In this document: positions 8,662 to 17,565 of the stretch, piece by piece
Numbering within the stretch: the first letter of the stretch is position 1
How the letters are laid out: each line of letters opens with the position of its first letter
DNA from: Lacrimispora xylanolytica
GTDB taxonomy: Bacteria > Bacillota > Clostridia > Lachnospirales > Lachnospiraceae
Assembly (NCBI RefSeq): GCF_026723765.1
Contig: NZ_CP113524.1
Span: 831,001 to 895,000, forward strand
Direction of reading: 5' to 3'
DNA: 64,000 bases
Notes under the pieces: generated by a model
What the model saw: only the letters and a program-made list of their open reading frames with translations
Told to the model about the DNA's origin: nothing
Databases searched by the model: none
Translations under genes and position numbers: made by a program

Positions 8662-10193
8662 AACATTCCATAAAAGCACGATACGCCATTATTTTTGTAG
8701 GACTGATGGCGTTTGTGCTTATTTCTACCTGGTGCGTCAACAGCTGGTTTTTAGAAAGCTTCTACACCATAGATAAAGTGCACATTCTGGAACGCGCCTA
8801 TAATGAGATTGACCAAGTGGTAGCAGAAGCCAATGAAAGCGGAAAAGGAATTATTGGGTATTATAAGGATACCTATGATAAGGACTTTAAAAATGAAGGT
8901 CCTGTCCAAAAGATGTTCCGCATCATGGGAGAGAAATATAACCTTGCCATGGTCTTAATCGACAGCTCCACAGATGAAGCTCTTATGTCAACCAGCGGAG
9001 ACCGCCAGTTTTTAACCAATCGTGTGGAGGATTATATCTTTGGAAAAGATATGCCGCACACGAATATAATGAAGAAGTACGACAATTACGTAATTCAAAA
9101 GACCTATGATACAAGGTCGGATTCTTACTATCTGGAAAGCTGGGGATATTTCTCCGATAACAGGACTATTTTCCTCATATCCATACCCCTTGCCAGCATC
9201 CGGGAAAGTGTGTCCTTATCCAATCGGTTTCTTGCTTATGTGGGCGGCGTCGCACTTTTGGTCGGAAGCATTATTACCTATTTTACCACCAAAAGAGTCA
9301 CTTCCCCCATACTTGCATTGTCTAACCTGTCGGAAAAGATGTCCGGCCTGGATTTTGATGCTAAGTATACGGGAAAAGAAGAAGATGAAATCGGCATTTT
9401 AGGAAACAGTATGAACAAGCTTTCTGACCGGTTAAAGGATACCATAGGAGAGCTGCGGGCTGCCAATGAGGAGCTTCAAAAGGATATTGAAGAGAAAGTC
9501 AAAATCGACGACATGCGTAAGGATTTTATTGCAAACGTATCTCATGAATTAAAAACGCCCATTGCCTTAATCCAGGGATATGCCGAGGGGCTCACCGAGG
9601 GAATGGCAGATGATCCTGAAAGCAGGGAATACTACTGTGAAGTAATTATAGATGAAGCCAATAAGATGAACAAGATGGTCCGTCAGCTATTAAATCTTAC
9701 CGCCATCGAATTTGGAAACGACGCTCTCCAGCAGGAACGGTTTGATATAACGGAGCTCATTCGTGGAGTGATAAACTCAGCGGGAATCTTGATTCAGCAT
9801 AACAATGCAACCGTAAAGCTTGAGGAGTGCGGACCCATTTACGTCTGTGCCGATGAATTTAAAATAGAAGAAGTCATTACCAATTATCTGAATAATGCCT
9901 TAAACCATCTGGGCGGAGATAGAACTATTATCATTACCGCAGAAGAAAAAGGAGCGGAAGCCCTTGTAACCGTGTTTAACACAGGTCAGAACATTCCGGA
10001 AGAAGACATACCTAAACTATGGACTAAATTCTTTAAGGTTGATAAGGCCCACACAAGGGAATATGGTGGCAGCGGCATCGGACTTTCTATCGTTAAGGCC
10101 ATTATGGATTCCCATAAGAAATCCTGCGGGGTGCGCAATGTCTTAGGTGGTGTTGAATTCTGGTTTACCCTGGATCTTTATAAAGAATCGTAA
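8658..10193 (+). CDS. Membrane sensor histidine kinase
   Basis: A 511-residue kinase partner of the OmpR regulator. TM1 is about residues 9-30, followed by an extracytoplasmic sensor segment (about 31-185) without a recognised fold, TM2 (about 190-212), HAMP, then the HisKA dimerisation domain with phospho-accepting His296 (NVSHELKTP) and a HATPase_c domain (NYLNNALNH N-box, GSGIGLSIVK G-box). It is translationally coupled to the regulator. The C-terminal tail after the G2 box is intact. Confidence 0.92.
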   Translation: MKHSIKARYAIIFVGLMAFVLISTWCVNSWFLESFYTIDKVHILERAYNEIDQVVAEANESGKGIIGYYKDTYDKDFKNEGPVQKMFRIMGEKYNLAMVLIDSSTDEALMSTSGDRQFLTNRVEDYIFGKDMPHTNIMKKYDNYVIQKTYDTRSDSYYLESWGYFSDNRTIFLISIPLASIRESVSLSNRFLAYVGGVALLVGSIITYFTTKRVTSPILALSNLSEKMSGLDFDAKYTGKEEDEIGILGNSMNKLSDRLKDTIGELRAANEELQKDIEEKVKIDDMRKDFIANVSHELKTPIALIQGYAEGLTEGMADDPESREYYCEVIIDEANKMNKMVRQLLNLTAIEFGNDALQQERFDITELIRGVINSAGILIQHNNATVKLEECGPIYVCADEFKIEEVITNYLNNALNHLGGDRTIIITAEEKGAEALVTVFNTGQNIPEEDIPKLWTKFFKVDKAHTREYGGSGIGLSIVKAIMDSHKKSCGVRNVLGGVEFWFTLDLYKES

Positions 10194-10208
10194 TTTCATA
10201 TCAGCCTG

Positions 10209-10235
10209 TTATCAGAAGCTTTTTATATCCGATAT
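10209..10235 (+). promoter_or_regulatory. Candidate sigma-28 promoter of the YjfB-like gene
   Basis: TTAT, a 15-base spacer and TCCGATAT give the FliA-type geometry, 61 bases ahead of the start codon. The -35 matches the consensus TAAA only partly; the -10 core CCGATAT is good. The same TTAT-N15-NCCGATA arrangement occurs upstream of cheA. Confidence 0.5.
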
Positions 10236-10295
10236 ATAATAAGAAGCAAAAGATAATGGGGATTGCAGTTACGACTGCATGAAAGGAGAACGAAT

Positions 10296-10487
10296 ATGGA
10301 TGTTGCTGCATTTAGCATGGATATGAGCATGGCAAGGGTTCAGCAGGAGGCAGGTCTCTCTATTGCAAAAAAGGCCATGAATCAGCAAGAACAGCAGGCA
10401 GCCGGACTTCTCGATATGATAAGCCGTGCAGCTCCTGGTCAGATACCTCCTGGTGGTGTTGGACAGATCGTAGATACAAGAGCATAA
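10296..10487 (+). CDS. YjfB-family putative motility protein
   Basis: A 63-residue protein resembling the YjfB family (putative motility proteins of Firmicutes): an acidic/Met-rich start (MDVAAFSMDMSMARVQQEAG), a helix, and a conserved PPGGVGQIVDTRA-like tail. The ATG at 10296 is chosen because AAGGAG (10283-10288) precedes it by 7 bases; a longer upstream frame has no such site. It is a single-gene unit with its own terminator and a candidate sigma-28 promoter. Its biochemical role is not known. Confidence 0.75.
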   Translation: MDVAAFSMDMSMARVQQEAGLSIAKKAMNQQEQQAAGLLDMISRAAPGQIPPGGVGQIVDTRA

Positions 10488-10495
10488 TGATAAGT

Positions 10496-10545
10496 CTCCC
10501 TGTTAAGGCAGAAGATATACTTTCTGCCCTGACAGGGAGTTTTGT
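10496..10545. terminator. Nested-stem terminator between convergent genes
   Basis: The outer stem CTCCCTGT/ACAGGGAG (10496-10503, 10532-10539) encloses an inner stem GGCAGAA/TTCTGCC. TTTTGTTT follows on the + strand. On the - strand the downstream T-run is weak, so it mainly serves the + gene. Confidence 0.8.
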
Positions 10546-12360
10546 TTATTTTGGCTTTGTTGCAAGGACCAGATACCGATTTAGGTGCTCTGACCTGTTT
10601 GGCATTAAAATAGACGGCAGATTTGCCTCAAAGATGCCACTCGCGTTGGGCTTCAATCCCTGTTCCATTAGGATTGATACCACTTCGTTTAAAGGAATGA
10701 GTGTCATGGAATGCTTTCCATTTAGAAGTCTCTCTTCCTCCAGCTCCCTTTTTAAGCCAAGAGAATAGGGGTTGGTTAAATAAAAGGATATCACCCCTCC
10801 AGGTTTCAAGCGAGAAGCACATGCCTTTAACAGTTCCGAATAATCCGGGTAAAGAGATATTTCCTTTCCAATGGAGATATACTGATAGCTTCCAGCCGGG
10901 AGCGCGCGGTGCATATCATACCTTGACTCTGCAATAGAGACAGTCCCCTTTAATGGCTTTAAGTCATCAGCCAGATTGGAATCACCAATGGCAAAGGAAA
11001 AGGTAACCTTTTTCCCCAACCGCCTTAATCCGGTCATAAGCTGTATCACATCAGCTCCAAAGCCGGGGTCAATGGAAAGAATCGGGGTGTCCTCAGGAAG
11101 ATCAGGAAAGGTAGTCTCTAAATGAGTCAAAAGGTAAGGATCATAGCAGAAGTTATGCCCCCATGGGTCCACACCGTGTTTCTGAATAAACAGACTTCTT
11201 CCATTTTGCAGCGTCCGGTATTTTAACTGGTCTTCCTTTCCGGAAATACTGCCAAAGTGGTAACACCAGGTATCCTTGCACAGTATTTGCTTGTAACCAG
11301 CCCTCCGCGCCCGAAGGCTGAAATCATCATCCCAAAATTCCATGGTATAATAAAACCGGTCTGCAAACCCTATGGTATTTACCTTATCAATATCATAAAG
11401 GGCAATTACAGGCATAAGCCGGCATTTCTCTTCCCATAAGTAGGGACATTTGACGTTATGGGACTTTGCTTTTTCTTCCGCATTCTCCGGTGTAAATTCA
11501 TCCGCCATGCCCTGGAGGTTGCTGGTATTTGGCGTACTGGGAGCCACGGAAATGATATCCGGATCGGATTGAATGCAGGTCAGCAGATTATCCAGCCAGT
11601 TGCTTGTTAATATGGTATCGTTATTAATAAAGGCAGCATATTTTCCTTCACATACCCGGTACATTAGGGAAAAAATCATGGCTTTTACATTTCGTTTTAA
11701 AGTCAGTACCTTACGAATGCCCAATTCCTTGAAATATTCTTCCGTTTCGTCCGTAGAGCCATCATTCAGCAGAATCAGCTCGCAGGAGTGTTTGGCGAAA
11801 TCTGTATTTCGAAACAGGCTTTCCAGACATTTTTTTGTATACTCTACCTTATTATAAACAGGAATGAAAATAGAGACCAGGTAGTTCTTACCCCTGTCTT
11901 CATAGGTGTTCCGGTGATTTGGTATAAACTCATGTTCATAATAATGACTCATTTTTTCTTTATCAGGATAAATCAACAGCCAGAAATAGGTATCCTCCTT
12001 CCATTCTTTAAGAAATGGGATCAATTGAAATTCTGCCAGATCCTCCGCTTTCTTTAGCTGGTCTGTCTCTATAAATTCCGTTAATTTGTCAATGGTCCAC
12101 TTGGAGTTTTCATACATGGCCAGGTAGGAGACTGGAATTTCCAGTATTTTCGGATCATGGCAGATGAATTCTAATCTGGAAAGTCCAATGGAGAGAATTC
12201 TTATATGACTTTTGCTATAAGTAAGCTCTTTATTACTTATAGCAGCTGGAAGCTGGCAGGCAATGGAAATAAGAAACTCCTGAAGTTTGACCGCTTCCTC
12301 ATACTGCTTTTTGGAAGCGTCTTCCTGAGTGGCATCTGCAGTTGAATTTTCTATATTCAT
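10546..12360 (-). CDS. Family 2 glycosyltransferase fused to a methyltransferase-like domain
   Basis: A 604-residue cytoplasmic protein. The GT-A glycosyltransferase domain is central (IPVYNKVEYTKKCLESL, LLNDGSTDET, FINNDTILTSNW, then MEFWDDDFSLRARRAGY), after about 155 helical residues. The C-terminal third resembles a class I SAM-dependent methyltransferase: DTPILSIDPGFGADV in the glycine-motif position and RLKPGGVISFY as the post-motif. The glycine motif is imperfect, so methyltransferase activity is doubtful. The ATG at 12360 is chosen over 12378 because GAGG lies 8 bases upstream of it. A role in modifying flagellin or surface glycans is plausible from position only. Confidence 0.8.
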   Translation of the reverse strand: MNIENSTADATQEDASKKQYEEAVKLQEFLISIACQLPAAISNKELTYSKSHIRILSIGLSRLEFICHDPKILEIPVSYLAMYENSKWTIDKLTEFIETDQLKKAEDLAEFQLIPFLKEWKEDTYFWLLIYPDKEKMSHYYEHEFIPNHRNTYEDRGKNYLVSIFIPVYNKVEYTKKCLESLFRNTDFAKHSCELILLNDGSTDETEEYFKELGIRKVLTLKRNVKAMIFSLMYRVCEGKYAAFINNDTILTSNWLDNLLTCIQSDPDIISVAPSTPNTSNLQGMADEFTPENAEEKAKSHNVKCPYLWEEKCRLMPVIALYDIDKVNTIGFADRFYYTMEFWDDDFSLRARRAGYKQILCKDTWCYHFGSISGKEDQLKYRTLQNGRSLFIQKHGVDPWGHNFCYDPYLLTHLETTFPDLPEDTPILSIDPGFGADVIQLMTGLRRLGKKVTFSFAIGDSNLADDLKPLKGTVSIAESRYDMHRALPAGSYQYISIGKEISLYPDYSELLKACASRLKPGGVISFYLTNPYSLGLKRELEEERLLNGKHSMTLIPLNEVVSILMEQGLKPNASGIFEANLPSILMPNRSEHLNRYLVLATKPK

Positions 12361-12950
12361 TATTACTTCCTCTTTCATTCTAAAATTTGATTTCAGATTT
12401 CATAATTTTGTTTATCGTTCTATTATATGAAGACAAATCTCATTTCTTGAATCCAGCTTTTCTCGAAAAAAATTATCTTTTGCTCTTTACTTTTTATGTT
12501 TTCACATGGCCTGACAGCTGCATTTTCAAGCGTTTATCCTCTATTCCTGGTTAATGAGTATTAAGATACTGATAAAATGACAAAAATCGACTAAAATCGC
12601 TTATTATTTTGACTTAGGTTTCGATATAAATATAGAAAAGTTAATAATTGATAGAAATATAACCAAAAAGTGAAACCAAAACTTATGAGAGGTATCAAAA
12701 TATATGCCTTTGATACCATATACTTTCTTGGTAACAAAAAGTAAATGTTCCTATTAAAAGAATATATAAAAATTATTGTGGATTCTTCAGATTCTCTTTT
12801 TATTGATACAACCAGTATAGGATTGGAGGGTGAAGAATTTACTGAATTTCATAAAAGACACTATGTATCTTAGTCACAATGTGTGGGGTAAGGAAAGCGC
12901 AGCAAGAAGGGTTGTGCTGGAGGCGGCTTTTAAAGTAAGGGGGGAGAGGC
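12361..12950. other. Long intergenic region between divergent glycosyltransferase and HD-GYP genes
   Basis: About 590 AT-rich bases. On the - strand a TATAAT box (12422-12427) and an AACGATAA element (12412-12419) could start the reverse glycosyltransferase gene. A perfect 9-bp inverted repeat lies at 12691-12717. The last 25 bases hold a strong GGGGGGAGAGG ribosome-binding site for the HD-GYP gene. No tRNA or recognisable riboswitch was seen. Confidence 0.5.
12691..12717. repeat. Perfect 9-bp inverted repeat (GGTATCAAA)
   Basis: GGTATCAAA and TTTGATACC are separated by 9 bases. No T-run follows, so it is more like an operator-type dyad than a terminator. It lies about 235 bases upstream of the HD-GYP gene. 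Confidence 0.6.
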
Positions 12951-13958
12951 TTGTACAGAATATTGGCAATTGATGACACTTCTTTTTTTCTTAGGGTATT
13001 AGAAGACATGCTCTCAGAATATTATGAGGTGTTTACTACTGTTTCCGGAGAAATTGCATTCCGGTACATGGAACAGATAAGACCGGACCTGATTCTTTTG
13101 GATCTGGCAATGCCTAAGATTGATGGCTGGCAGATTATGAAACAGCTAAAAACCAGACCGGACTGTTCTGACATACCAGTTATTTTCATAACATCACAAA
13201 CGGATAAGGCCATTGAAGCGGAATGCTTAAAGATGGGAGCCTACGATTTCATCTCGAAACCAGTGGTAAAGGAAGTCCTTTTATGCAGAGTCAGGCGGGC
13301 TCTGGATACAAAAGATTCTAACAGACAGCTTAAGAGAAAGCTGGAGCAAAAGACAAAAGAGCTGGAGACCATTTCACTGGCTTCTGTCAATGCCATAGCG
13401 GCTTTAATAGACGCCAGAGATAACTACACAAAAGGACACTCAGAGCGAGTGGCCAGATATTCTGTCTTAATTGGGGAGAATATGAATTGGTGTAATGAGG
13501 AAATCAGGCGTTTATATGAGATTGCCCTACTTCATGATGTGGGAAAAGTAGGAGTGCCGGACGAGATACTTCTAAAAACCACGGAGCTTACAGCGGAAGA
13601 AAAGGAAATCATGAAAACCCATACGGTCATTGGGGGAGATATTTTAAAAGACATATCCACCGTCAGAGACTTAGAACTGGGAGCAAGGTATCATCACGAG
13701 CGGTTTGATGGGAAAGGATACCCGGAAGGACTGATGGGAGCTCAAATCCCTTTACTTGCAAGAATCATCTGCGTAGCAGATTCCTTTGATGCCATGAGCA
13801 GCAACCGGTGCTACCGACCAAAGCTTGACCCTGAGGTAATAAAAAAGGAGCTGCTTAGAGGAAGCGGAAAGCAGTTTGACCCGGAGGTAGTATGGGCATT
13901 TTTGAAAACCTGGGAAGACCTGCCTGTCATGGGAGAAAAAAAGCAACGGAGAGTCTAA
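12951..13958 (+). CDS. Response regulator with HD-GYP c-di-GMP phosphodiesterase domain
   Basis: A 335-residue RpfG-like protein. The receiver domain (1-125) has Asp51 as phospho-acceptor (LILLDLAMP) and a conserved Lys (ISKPV). A short coiled-coil linker leads to an HD-GYP domain (about 140-320) with HDVGK (His195), ARYHHERFDGKGYPEGL and AVADSFDAM-type motifs, all expected for cyclic-di-GMP hydrolysis. The start is a TTG preceded by GGGGGGAGAGG; no ATG fits, and an in-frame stop lies just upstream. It sits directly ahead of the fla/che operon, so it probably lowers c-di-GMP to favour motility (inference). Confidence 0.9.
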   Translation: MYRILAIDDTSFFLRVLEDMLSEYYEVFTTVSGEIAFRYMEQIRPDLILLDLAMPKIDGWQIMKQLKTRPDCSDIPVIFITSQTDKAIEAECLKMGAYDFISKPVVKEVLLCRVRRALDTKDSNRQLKRKLEQKTKELETISLASVNAIAALIDARDNYTKGHSERVARYSVLIGENMNWCNEEIRRLYEIALLHDVGKVGVPDEILLKTTELTAEEKEIMKTHTVIGGDILKDISTVRDLELGARYHHERFDGKGYPEGLMGAQIPLLARIICVADSFDAMSSNRCYRPKLDPEVIKKELLRGSGKQFDPEVVWAFLKTWEDLPVMGEKKQRRV

Positions 13959-13995
13959 TGGCGATCTAGGTAAACTCATTATACAAAATGCCGGA

Positions 13996-14038
13996 TAGTA
14001 AGCAAGATTATAACCAGTATTTGGATATTGGCTTACTA
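13996..14038. repeat. Inverted repeat just upstream of the fla operon promoter
   Basis: TAGTAAGC (13996-14003) and GCTTACTA (14031-14038) are perfect 8-bp arms ending 8 bases before the -35 box of the flgB promoter. No T-run follows, so an operator or DNA-looping site is as likely as a weak terminator for the HD-GYP gene. Confidence 0.5.
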
Positions 14039-14046
14039 GAACTTTC

Positions 14047-14075
14047 TTGACAATATATGTAATAAAATGTAAAAT
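14047..14075 (+). promoter_or_regulatory. Sigma-A promoter of the fla/che operon
   Basis: TTGACA (14047-14052), a 17-base spacer and TAAAAT (14070-14075) form a near-consensus vegetative promoter. The start site would be near 14082, giving a leader of about 130 bases before flgB. This makes the long hook-basal-body operon an early, FliA-independent class. Confidence 0.75.
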
Positions 14076-14155
14076 AAAGTAAGTTTTGAATTACAAAAAA
14101 AATATAATTTTGGAAGAGCTTGTCGAAATTTTAACTACATTTAGAAGTTTACAGC

Positions 14156-14171
14156 CCTAAAATGTTTTAGG
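14156..14171. repeat. Palindrome in the fla operon leader
   Basis: CCTAAAA, TG and TTTTAGG form a 16-bp dyad 38 bases before the flgB start codon, inside the transcribed leader. It could be a protein-binding site; the two-base centre is too short for an RNA hairpin loop. Confidence 0.45.
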
Positions 14172-14209
14172 AGCATTTTCTGGAAGAAGTGAAAGTGAGG
14201 AACAATCCG

Positions 14210-14590
14210 ATGAATTTAATATTTGGAAACAATATTTCCATGGCGGAGAAGACTCTGGATTATCTGTGGTCAAAGCAGAAGGTTACCCTTAACAACATAG
14301 CCAATGGAGATACTCCGGGATACAAAGCCCAGTATGTAACGTTTGAAGATGAATTCCGCAAACGTTTGATGACAGGAAGAGAGGGCACATCTCAGGACAT
14401 AGGCAATATCATTGGAAGTTCCAGACATTTCATTAGAAATACGGATAATGAATCAGCAAGAATGGATGGAAATAATGTGAATATGGACGTGGAGAATGTG
14501 GAATTAGCAAGAACAACGTTGCAGTACCAATATGAACTTAATGCTTTAAACAGCGAGATAAGCAGACTACGTACGATAATTAAAGGTTAA
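14210..14590 (+). CDS. flgB: Flagellar basal-body rod protein FlgB
   Basis: Proximal rod subunit assembled above the MS ring. The 126 residues begin with an N-terminal helix and the rod-family motif NNIANGDTPGYKAQYVTFEDEF, and end in the C-terminal helix ELARTTLQYQYELNALNSEI. The ATG at 14210 is preferred over GTG 14189 because TGAGGA lies 8 bases upstream of it. It heads the operon, but its usual partner flgC is not next to it (flgC is at 27662). Confidence 0.93.
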   Translation: MNLIFGNNISMAEKTLDYLWSKQKVTLNNIANGDTPGYKAQYVTFEDEFRKRLMTGREGTSQDIGNIIGSSRHFIRNTDNESARMDGNNVNMDVENVELARTTLQYQYELNALNSEISRLRTIIKG

Positions 14591-14607
14591 AACAGGAGGT
14601 ACATAAT

Positions 14608-14919
14608 ATGGAACAGATGTTCATAACACCCATCATTCCCTTGGATTCCATAGGAAATATTGGAAGTGACAAGAAGGTAACATCCGGAAATGCAGGAAGT
14701 ACTGTATTTCAGGATGTTTTTAGAGAGGCCATTCAGAATGTAAAAGCGACGGATAAGGAATTGACCACCCAGGAATATTTACTGTCCACAGGTCAGATCG
14801 ATGACGCTCATACCGTTCCGGCAGCAGCAGCAAAAGCCCAGTTATCAGTAGAACTTTTAACAGCACTTCGTAATAAGGCACTGGAATCTTATAACGAAAT
14901 GATGAGAATTAGTATTTAA
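14608..14919 (+). CDS. fliE: Flagellar hook-basal body complex protein FliE
   Basis: The 103-residue MS-ring-to-rod junction protein and an early export substrate. FVFQDVFREAI-type N-terminal half, then VELLTALRNKALESYNEMMRISI, the typical C-terminal signature. It lies directly after flgB with AGGAGG ahead of the ATG, giving flgB-fliE-fliF instead of the common flgB-flgC-fliE-fliF. Confidence 0.93.
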   Translation: MEQMFITPIIPLDSIGNIGSDKKVTSGNAGSTVFQDVFREAIQNVKATDKELTTQEYLLSTGQIDDAHTVPAAAAKAQLSVELLTALRNKALESYNEMMRISI

Positions 14920-14945
14920 GATGGATAACGGGGCGGACAGAGGCG

Positions 14946-16571
14946 ATGGAAAAAATTAAGGAATTTATAAACGGTCTTAGCAGTAAGACAAAGAAGATTG
15001 CAATAGCCTCAATCGTAGGCGTATTGGTTGTGGCCGGATCAGTGATCCTGGCATTGTCCATGAGAGCTAAGCCTTTTGAAGTAATGTTTACAGGCATTGG
15101 CAACGAGGAAGCCAAGCAGATTATAGGTAAACTGCAAGAGGATGGGGTTTCTTATCAATATGAAAACGGAGATATTCTGGTACCGGTAGAGCAGATGGAC
15201 GTGACCAGAGCCAAGCTGGTTTCAGAAGGGTATCCCAAAAGTGGATTTACATACGATGTATTTAAAAATAATGTTAACTTAATGACTACAGATTCCGATC
15301 GTAAGACCTTTAAGCTTTACGATCTGGAGACCAGAATTGGTTCAACCATTCAGCTTTTTGATGGTGTAAAAGAAGCATATGTAACGATAGCCCTGGGAGA
15401 GACTTCCAAGTATGCGCTGTCTGAGGATAGTGCTAAGGAAGCGAGCGCCCAGGCTGTTGTTGTGATGAAAGACGGCGGATCACCTTCCGAGGAGCAGGCA
15501 AAATCCATTCAGCTTCTTATTTCCAGAAGTATCCCTGGAATGGTCATTGACAATGTTTCTGTCTTTGACGGGAACGGCAGAGAGATTACCGTAGATTCCG
15601 AAGAAGAGGATATTAATACAGGAAAAGCAAGCGAGGAAATTGCTAAAGTAATTGAAGACCAGATTTCAGCCAAGGTAATCAATGTGCTGGGACCGGTATA
15701 CGGCAACGGAAACGTAAAGGTTTCCGCTAAATGTACGGTCAATATGGATAAATTAATCCGTGAGAGCATTGTATATAATACTCCGGATAAGATTGACGAG
15801 AAGGACAAAACAGGTATTATTTCAGAAGAGTCCATTAACAGAGAATTCTCCGGAGATAAGCAGACAGCATCTGGCGTTGCCGGATCAGAAGCAAATGCTG
15901 ATATACCGGAATATAATGCAGCAGGAACAGGAACCGGCGGAGATGGTTCCTACGCTTCCAGTGGTCTAAACAGAAAGTACCTCATTAATCAGATTAAGGA
16001 GCAGGGACAGATAAATCCCGGAAGTCTTGAAAATCTTACAGTTTCCGTAGTTGTGAATGGGACTGATTTTGGTACGCTGACAGTGGATGATATCCGTAAT
16101 CTGGCTGGTAATGCAGCAGGAATTGCCCAGGCGGACAGAGCGGAGAAAATCACTGCAGTCGCTGCACCGTTCTATACGGTTGATGTACCAAAACAGCCGG
16201 AAACATCAGAAGTAGCAGGGGCTAAGGGTATGATTGTGAATCAGTGGATACTGATTGCGGCTGCAGTCGGTGTGTTATTGCTTGTATTGATCGTCATATT
16301 GGCAATTAGAAGGGCAAACAAAAAGAAAGCCATGATTGTTGAAACAGAGGACAGTCAGGAGGATGTTCCAGTGATTCCCGACATACCAGAAGTGGAAGAA
16401 GAAACAGTGGAAGAAGAAGTGGAACCGGTTGAACCTGAGATTTTCGTTCCGGAAGTGGATCGGGGCGCAGAACTGCGTGAAAGCATCCGTGAGTTTGCAG
16501 ACCAAAATCCTGAGATTTCGGCCCAGTTGCTGAAAGCATGGTTGAACGGAGGAGACAATAATGACAACTAG
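14946..16571 (+). CDS. fliF: Flagellar MS-ring protein FliF
   Basis: The 541-residue MS-ring subunit. TM1 (about 19-38) precedes the periplasmic-side ring-building YscJ/FliF domains (EQMDVTRAKLVSEGYPKSGFTYD); TM2 is about 428-449. A strongly acidic linker (about 462-500, rich in EEE and VEP) leads to the C-terminal FliG-binding helix (RESIREFADQNPEISAQLLKAW). It overlaps fliG by 11 bases. Confidence 0.95.
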   Translation: MEKIKEFINGLSSKTKKIAIASIVGVLVVAGSVILALSMRAKPFEVMFTGIGNEEAKQIIGKLQEDGVSYQYENGDILVPVEQMDVTRAKLVSEGYPKSGFTYDVFKNNVNLMTTDSDRKTFKLYDLETRIGSTIQLFDGVKEAYVTIALGETSKYALSEDSAKEASAQAVVVMKDGGSPSEEQAKSIQLLISRSIPGMVIDNVSVFDGNGREITVDSEEEDINTGKASEEIAKVIEDQISAKVINVLGPVYGNGNVKVSAKCTVNMDKLIRESIVYNTPDKIDEKDKTGIISEESINREFSGDKQTASGVAGSEANADIPEYNAAGTGTGGDGSYASSGLNRKYLINQIKEQGQINPGSLENLTVSVVVNGTDFGTLTVDDIRNLAGNAAGIAQADRAEKITAVAAPFYTVDVPKQPETSEVAGAKGMIVNQWILIAAAVGVLLLVLIVILAIRRANKKKAMIVETEDSQEDVPVIPDIPEVEEETVEEEVEPVEPEIFVPEVDRGAELRESIREFADQNPEISAQLLKAWLNGGDNNDN

Positions 16572-17565
16572 TCTGAGACCAGAACAAAAAGCGGCAACTG
16601 TTATTGTTTCGCTCGGAGTAGAGAAAGCGTCAAAAATATATAAATATCTTACGGAAGAGGAAATTGAAAAGCTTACAGTCGAAGTGGCAAAACTGGGACA
16701 TGTAGAAGCTAAGGCCACAGAAGAAGTGCTGGATGATTTCTATAAGACCTGTCTGACTCAGAAGGTCGTGACCGATGGTGGTCTTGAATATGCCAGAACC
16801 GTATTAGAGAAAGCATTTGGTGAAAGCACAGCAAGCAACCTCCTCCAAAAGGTGACACAGTCACTGAAATCCAGATCCTTTGGATTTATCAGAAAAAGTG
16901 ATTCTAAGAATCTGTTTTCTATCCTGCAGCATGAGAGACCTCAGACCATTGCTTTGGTGCTTTCCTATACCACAGAGGATATGACAGCAGAGCTTATTTC
17001 AGAGCTGCCTCCTGAGAAGAGATTTAAAGTAGTAGAGGCCATAGCCCGAATGGAGAGTGCTTCTCCCGATGGCATTAAGATTGTGGAAGATGAGATCAAA
17101 AGGAAGTTCTCCGGTATCATTACCACCGATTACACAACGGTGGGCGGTATCGATTACATTGCAAACGTAATGAACCGTATGGACCGTGGAAACGAAAAGC
17201 TTATCTTCGAAGAGCTGGGAAAAAAGGATTCCGATCTGGCAGATACCATCCGCAAGAAGATGTTCGTATTCGAGGATATCGTTACTATGGACAATCGTTC
17301 CATTCAGCGTTTCATTCGCGAGTGCGATATGAAGGATATGGTTTATGCTCTTAAAGGAACCAATGAGCAGATTTCTGAATCTATCTTTGCTAATATGTCC
17401 AGCCGTATGAGAGAAAGTATTATGTCTGATATGGAAGTTACCGTTAATGTTCGTGTGAAGGATGTACAGGAAGCTCAGCAGAGAATCGTTGCTACCATCA
17501 GACGTCTGGAAGAAGAAGGCGAGCTGATTATCAGCAAGGGTGGAAAGGATGATATCATTGCCTAA
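16561..17565 (+). CDS. fliG: Flagellar motor switch protein FliG
   Basis: The 334-residue C-ring protein coupling MotA to rotation. The N-terminal domain (LRPEQKAATVIVSLGVEKASKIYKYL) binds FliF; the middle EHPQ-type motif appears as QHERPQTIALVLSY; and the C-terminal domain carries the charged torque helix region (DDIVTMDNRSIQRFIREC, with Lys/Arg/Asp). It starts inside the end of fliF, indicating translational coupling. Confidence 0.95.
   Translation: MTTSLRPEQKAATVIVSLGVEKASKIYKYLTEEEIEKLTVEVAKLGHVEAKATEEVLDDFYKTCLTQKVVTDGGLEYARTVLEKAFGESTASNLLQKVTQSLKSRSFGFIRKSDSKNLFSILQHERPQTIALVLSYTTEDMTAELISELPPEKRFKVVEAIARMESASPDGIKIVEDEIKRKFSGIITTDYTTVGGIDYIANVMNRMDRGNEKLIFEELGKKDSDLADTIRKKMFVFEDIVTMDNRSIQRFIRECDMKDMVYALKGTNEQISESIFANMSSRMRESIMSDMEVTVNVRVKDVQEAQQRIVATIRRLEEEGELIISKGGKDDIIA

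Noticed and set aside
12830..12973. A 47-codon GTG frame (begins MKNLLNFIKDTMYLSH) running into the HD-GYP gene
   Set aside because: The GGAGG lies directly against the GTG, too close to act as its ribosome-binding site; there is no family resemblance and it overlaps the HD-GYP start by 23 bases. A real small peptide cannot be excluded.
13971..13997. TAAA-N15-GCCGGATA as a sigma-28 promoter for the fla operon
   Set aside because: The -35 is perfect and the spacer right, but the -10 has an inserted G relative to GCCGATAA, so I list it only as part of the control-region finding.
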